Assembly: GCA_003222555.1 (NCBI GenBank)
Contig: QHWL01000385.1
Coordinates: forward strand, 1 to 7,962
DNA from: Acidobacteriota bacterium
GTDB lineage: Bacteria > Acidobacteriota > Vicinamibacteria > Vicinamibacterales > CAVVIG01
Direction: 5' to 3'
DNA: 7,962 nucleotides
Of this stretch, positions 5,323-7,962 are shown piece by piece; position 1 is the first letter of the stretch, and every line of letters starts with the position of its first letter. A program made the position numbers and the translations under genes. Below the pieces are notes generated by a model. That model was not told where the DNA came from and did not search any database. It worked only from the letters and a program-made list of their open reading frames with translations.

Positions 5323-7137
5323 CTAATTCGGCAGGCTGTATGCGATGTACTCGCCCGAATAATTGCCGCCGCTGACGGCCACCATGAGGTACTGCTTGCC
5401 ATCCACCATGTAGGTCATCGGCGTTCCGCTCTGGATGGCCGGCATCAGCACTGCCCCGACCTGCTGGCCCGTCTTCTTGTCGTAAGCCCGCAGCATCGCT
5501 CCCCGCGGATGTTCCGGAGTCGTCGTGATCTGCGGATCGCCCATCACGACCAGGGTCTTGGTCACCACCAACCCGACGCCCGAAGTGCCAGCCTGGCCGG
5601 TCTTCGGAATGTTCAGACCTTTCAATGCCGGATTGTTGCGGATGTTATCCGGCGTGTCACCGTGCGGCACCTGGAACAGGACCTCACCGCGATCGAGATC
5701 GATGGCCGCGAGCATTCCATACGGCGGTTTGACGATGGGGATCCCTTGGATATTCAGGCCGCCACCACCCTCTTCGGCAGGAGGAGGAGGGGCAGCGGGC
5801 GCGCCGGGCGGCCTCGCTCCGGGCGTTGCAGGCAGGTCTGCGCGAGTTTTGAACCCTGAATCGGCGGCGCAACAGTCACCGGGCCCCCACACTTCGACGA
5901 TGGGCCGCCCGGCGACGCCGGTGATGTAGCGAATATCCGAGAATTTCGGCGGTGTTGCAACGAGCGACCTCACGCCCGGCGTATTCCCAGCCGGTGCATA
6001 GAGGATGTGCGTCTCGGGATCGAAACCGCCGCCGGGCCAGTTGGTGGCGGTGCCGACGGTAATCGCGCCGAGGAGGCCTTTGACGTCGCCAAGCATCGGC
6101 GGGTTGAACGGCGTTGTTGCCCAGCGGTATTGCTTGGTCCTCTCGATGGCGGCAGCTCGAAGCTCCGGGGTAAAATCCACCAGGTCATCGGGCACGTTGA
6201 AGACATTGCGCGCGTAGCGCAACTTGTCTGGCGGGTGCGGCTGCGTCGGCGAGGTCTTCTCGCCCGGCACGTCAGTCTGTGGCACCGGCCGCTCCTCGAT
6301 CGGCCACACGGGCTGGCCCGTCACGCGATCGAAGACGTAAAGCCAGGCTTGCTTGCTCGGCACCGCCACTGCCTTGATCGCTCGGCCGCCGACCGTAATG
6401 TCGGCCAGGATGGGCGCCGAAGACATGTCAAAGTTCCACAGCGGATGGTGCACGAACTGGTAATGCCACTTGCGCTGCCCGGTTTTCAGATCGAGACAGA
6501 CCAGGCTTTCAGCGAAGAGGTTGTTCCCCGGCCGGTGCCCACCGTAATAGTCCGACGTGGGGGTCTCCACCGGCAGGTAGACGAGACCCAGATCTTCGTC
6601 CACGGTGATCTGGTTCCAGATGCCGGTGTTGCCGTTGGCGGCCCAGGAATCCCCCTCCCAGGTGTCGTTGCCGAGCTCGCCGGGACGCGGAATCGTGTTG
6701 AACGTCCAGAGCAGCTTGCCGGTCTTCACGTCGAACGCGCGGACGAGCCCTTTCGTGTTGTTGTGCGTGACGACCGTCATCCCTTCCTTGAACGACGACC
6801 CGACGATGACCACGTCCTTGATGACGGTGGGCGTCGCGTGCAGCCCGATTTCACCGGTTTCGAGATCGATCGGCTGGCCCTTGCCGAACACCGCGCCCTT
6901 CTTCAGATCGACGACGCCGTTCTCGCCGAACGTCGGAACCATGGCGCCGTTCTTCGCATTGAGCTCGATCAGGCGGTAGCCCGTCGTCACGTACAGGATG
7001 CGCTCGTCGCCCTTGCCGTCGGTCCAGTAGGAGACGCCGCGGCCGGAGAGCTGCCGCGGCGCGATCGCCGCGCGGTTGCCCTCACGGTAGCTGTGCGCCC
7101 AGATCAGCTCGCCCGTTTTGCCGTCGAGCGAGATGAC
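5323..7137 (-). CDS. C-terminal fragment of the frameshifted PQQ dehydrogenase
   Basis: Homologous sequence in this frame starts inside the duplication with VISLDGKTGELIW and runs to the TAG at 5323-5325, covering about 600 of the 709 residues, including the active-site segment. The nearest usable downstream start is the GTG at 6988-6990 (VTTGYRLIEL), which would give a 555-residue product without a signal peptide or the first blades. That product would not be exported, so it is unlikely to be functional alone. Confidence 0.7.
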   Translation of the reverse strand, partial: VISLDGKTGELIWAHSYREGNRAAIAPRQLSGRGVSYWTDGKGDERILYVTTGYRLIELNAKNGAMVPTFGENGVVDLKKGAVFGKGQPIDLETGEIGLHATPTVIKDVVIVGSSFKEGMTVVTHNNTKGLVRAFDVKTGKLLWTFNTIPRPGELGNDTWEGDSWAANGNTGIWNQITVDEDLGLVYLPVETPTSDYYGGHRPGNNLFAESLVCLDLKTGQRKWHYQFVHHPLWNFDMSSAPILADITVGGRAIKAVAVPSKQAWLYVFDRVTGQPVWPIEERPVPQTDVPGEKTSPTQPHPPDKLRYARNVFNVPDDLVDFTPELRAAAIERTKQYRWATTPFNPPMLGDVKGLLGAITVGTATNWPGGGFDPETHILYAPAGNTPGVRSLVATPPKFSDIRYITGVAGRPIVEVWGPGDCCAADSGFKTRADLPATPGARPPGAPAAPPPPAEEGGGGLNIQGIPIVKPPYGMLAAIDLDRGEVLFQVPHGDTPDNIRNNPALKGLNIPKTGQAGTSGVGLVVTKTLVVMGDPQITTTPEHPRGAMLRAYDKKTGQQVGAVLMPAIQSGTPMTYMVDGKQYLMVAVSGGNYSGEYIAYSLPN

Positions 7138-7469
7138 GCGTCGAGCGCGATGACCGACCGCCGCGAGCCCGCCGTCGTATAGAGCACGCCCCTGACCATC
7201 AGCGGCGTCCCTTCGAGCTTGAACTCGGGACGCGTGCCGAGGTTGTCGGTCTTGAACCGCCAGGCGACCTCCAGCTTGTTGAAGTTCGACGCGTTGATCT
7301 GATCGAGCGGCGAGTACTTCGTCCCGTGCACGTCGGCGGTGTAATGCGTCCAGTCGCCGTTTTTGGTGCTGGGGAGGTAGCCCTGGCCCGACGGGCGCAC
7401 CGTCATCCAGGTGACGCCGAGCGCCAGCGCGGTCAGCGCCAACGCGGAACGCCGGAATGTTCGCGACAT
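7104..7469 (-). CDS. N-terminal fragment of the frameshifted PQQ dehydrogenase
   Basis: The ATG at 7467-7469 is preceded by a purine-rich GGGGAGAGAAG and opens a signal peptide (RRSALALTALALGVTW), then the family's first blade: NGDWTHYTADVHGTKYSPLD, LEVAWRF and LYTTAGSRRSVIALD. About 110 residues are homologous. After the duplication the frame reads an unrelated ASSRSTAKRAS tail and stops at 7104-7106. An ATG farther upstream (7554-7556) would add residues encoded by the palindrome at 7522-7549, with no protein-like character, so I reject it. Confidence 0.75.
   Translation of the reverse strand: MSRTFRRSALALTALALGVTWMTVRPSGQGYLPSTKNGDWTHYTADVHGTKYSPLDQINASNFNKLEVAWRFKTDNLGTRPEFKLEGTPLMVRGVLYTTAGSRRSVIALDASSRSTAKRAS
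7123..7154. repeat. 17-bp tandem duplication causing a frameshift
   Basis: On the plus strand GTCGAGCGAGATGAC (7123-7137) is followed by GC and then GTCGAGCGCGATGAC (7140-7154). The two 15-mers differ at one base (7131 A against 7148 C). Read on the minus strand, they encode VISLD and VIALD in two different frames. The 17-bp unit shifts the dehydrogenase frame, and deleting either copy rejoins it exactly. Confidence 0.9.
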
Positions 7470-7521
7470 CGTTTCTTCTCTCCCCGTGTGGATGTAGTGT
7501 GAATGAGACCGCAAGAGACGC

Positions 7522-7549
7522 GTAGGGGCGGTTCGCGAACCGCCCCTAC
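7522..7549. repeat. Perfect 28-bp palindrome between aminotransferase and PQQ dehydrogenase genes
   Basis: The arms GTAGGGGCGGTTCG (7522-7535) and CGAACCGCCCCTAC (7536-7549) are exact reverse complements with no spacer. It lies 26 bp past the aminotransferase stop codon and 52 bp before the dehydrogenase start. No T tract follows on either strand, so it is not a standard intrinsic terminator. From memory, palindromes of this GTAGGGGCGG...CCGCCCCTAC type are scattered in intergenic DNA of many environmental bacteria. Either strand also yields spurious peptides ending in GGSRTAPT. Confidence 0.9.
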
Positions 7550-7575
7550 CTGTCACGTTCGATGTTCCCGGCGTT

Positions 7576-7962
7576 CTAGGCGGCCGCCGTCGATTTCTTC
7601 GCCAAAATCTCCCCGAAGACCTGCACCGCCTTCTGCATCTCCTCCATCGTGCCGAGCGAGATGCGCGCGTGCGTCTTTTCGAACGGCGGGAAGTCGCGCG
7701 CGACCATGACGCCTTTGGCGCGGCAGGCCTCGCGGAACGCCTTCGCCGGCGTGCCGATGTTGACGAACATGAAGTTGGCCTGGCAGTCGGTCGGCTTCAT
7801 GCCGCGGTCGGCGAACCACTTCGTCACCATGTCACGCACCGCCTTGTTGCGGTTTCGCTCGTTCGTGGTGAAGGTGTTGTCCTGCGCGATCGCCACCGTC
7901 GCAGCCGCGAGGCCGAACACGTTCAGCGAACCAGTGCCGCTCGACCCGACCCACGGCCGCAT
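7576..7962 (-). CDS. Fold-type I PLP aminotransferase (histidinol-phosphate aminotransferase-like), C-terminal part
   Basis: This is the last 128 residues of a gene cut by the window edge; the ATG at the very edge is most likely an internal methionine, because the PLP-binding lysine and about two thirds of a normal 350-400-residue enzyme are missing. The visible part is the small C-terminal domain: a helix with VAIAQDNTFTTNERNRNKAV, the strand QANFMFVNIG, GVMVARDFPPFE, and HARISLGTMEEMQKAV. The arginine (R100) in RISLGTMEEM corresponds to the conserved substrate-carboxylate-binding arginine seen as RITVGT.EE in HisC-type enzymes. It transfers an amino group between an amino acid and a 2-oxo acid; the exact substrate cannot be read from this part. 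It ends in TAG (7576-7578), 106 bp before the PQQ gene, and has no evident functional link with the redox genes. Confidence 0.85.
   Translation of the reverse strand: MRPWVGSSGTGSLNVFGLAAATVAIAQDNTFTTNERNRNKAVRDMVTKWFADRGMKPTDCQANFMFVNIGTPAKAFREACRAKGVMVARDFPPFEKTHARISLGTMEEMQKAVQVFGEILAKKSTAAA

Larger units (their letters stand above)
5323..7469 (-). pseudogene. PQQ-dependent dehydrogenase, glucose-dehydrogenase type, frameshifted (full extent)
   Basis: Two adjacent minus-strand frames together make one quinoprotein. Removing one 17-bp unit of the duplication at 7123-7154 restores a 709-residue protein from the ATG at 7467-7469 to the TAG at 5323-5325. Restored numbering: signal peptide 1-30; first propeller blade with GTKYSPLDQIN (49-59); ATGs-free body with GNDTWEGDSW (262-271); LPVETPTSDYYGGHRPG (293-309); active-site HHPLWNFD (335-342); a lysine (K367) in AVPSK; ERPVPQTDVPGEKTSPTQPH; Pro/Gly-rich insertion about 543-564; and the C-terminal GGNYSGEYIAYSLP. 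By comparison with E. coli glucose dehydrogenase, recalled from memory, the catalytic aspartate (Asp466) aligns with Asn340, while the lysine (Lys493) is kept at K367. A vicinal C527-C528 pair is present. It would oxidise a sugar or alcohol in the periplasm and feed the cytochrome c encoded next. Apart from the shift, the frame is clean, so a recent mutation or an assembly error is likely. Confidence 0.85.

Noticed and set aside
7104..7154. Programmed ribosomal frameshifting as the explanation for the split PQQ gene
   Set aside because: There is no slippery heptamer, and the frame change coincides exactly with a 17-bp tandem duplication, which explains it fully.
6007..7182. A 391-codon plus-strand open frame (and a similar one at 2969-3835)
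   Set aside because: Both are antisense to PQQ dehydrogenase coding sequence, show Arg/His/Val-rich composition without family motifs, and lack ribosome binding sites.
7503..7709. Short frames giving GGSRTAPT-type peptides around 7500-7560 on both strands
   Set aside because: The peptide is just the translation of the perfect palindrome at 7522-7549 and therefore appears on both strands.

Overview
The window looks like a piece of a GC-rich, Gram-negative environmental bacterium. An Acidobacteriota (Vicinamibacteria-like) source is my best guess, from the combination of exported PQQ dehydrogenases, cytochromes c with a conserved VYTDEQA-type N-terminal segment, Fn3/putative-Ig surface proteins and intergenic palindromes. 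This is inference from protein style, not from a marker gene. Every convincing gene is on the minus strand, so transcription runs from position 7962 towards 1.

Layout in transcription order: (1) the C-terminal part of a fold-type I PLP aminotransferase resembling histidinol-phosphate aminotransferase (7576-7962, cut by the window end). (2) A gap holding a perfect 28-bp palindrome (7522-7549). (3) A PQQ-dependent dehydrogenase of the glucose-dehydrogenase type (5323-7469), broken into two frames by a 17-bp tandem duplication at 7123-7154. (4) An imperfect palindrome (5220-5292). (5) A small exported mono-heme cytochrome c (4708-5193). (6) Two tandem copies of a nested palindromic element (4464-4700). 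(7) A second, diverged PQQ dehydrogenase of the alcohol-dehydrogenase type (2648-4438). (8) 12 bp further on, a protein fusing a paralogous cytochrome c domain to an alpha/beta hydrolase (1313-2635). (9) About 500 bp with no recognised gene. (10) The start of an exported Fn3 plus putative-Ig protein that runs off the window (1-814).

The core reads as a duplicated redox module, dehydrogenase followed by cytochrome c, twice. In the periplasm the PQQ enzymes would oxidise an alcohol or sugar and pass electrons to the cytochromes c. In the second module the electron acceptor is physically joined to a hydrolase, suggesting coupled oxidation and ester or lactone hydrolysis; that coupling is a hypothesis. 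The most notable points are the cytochrome-hydrolase fusion, its apparently relocated catalytic acid, unusual active-site residues in both dehydrogenases, the duplication-caused frameshift, and several palindromic repeats in the gaps between genes.
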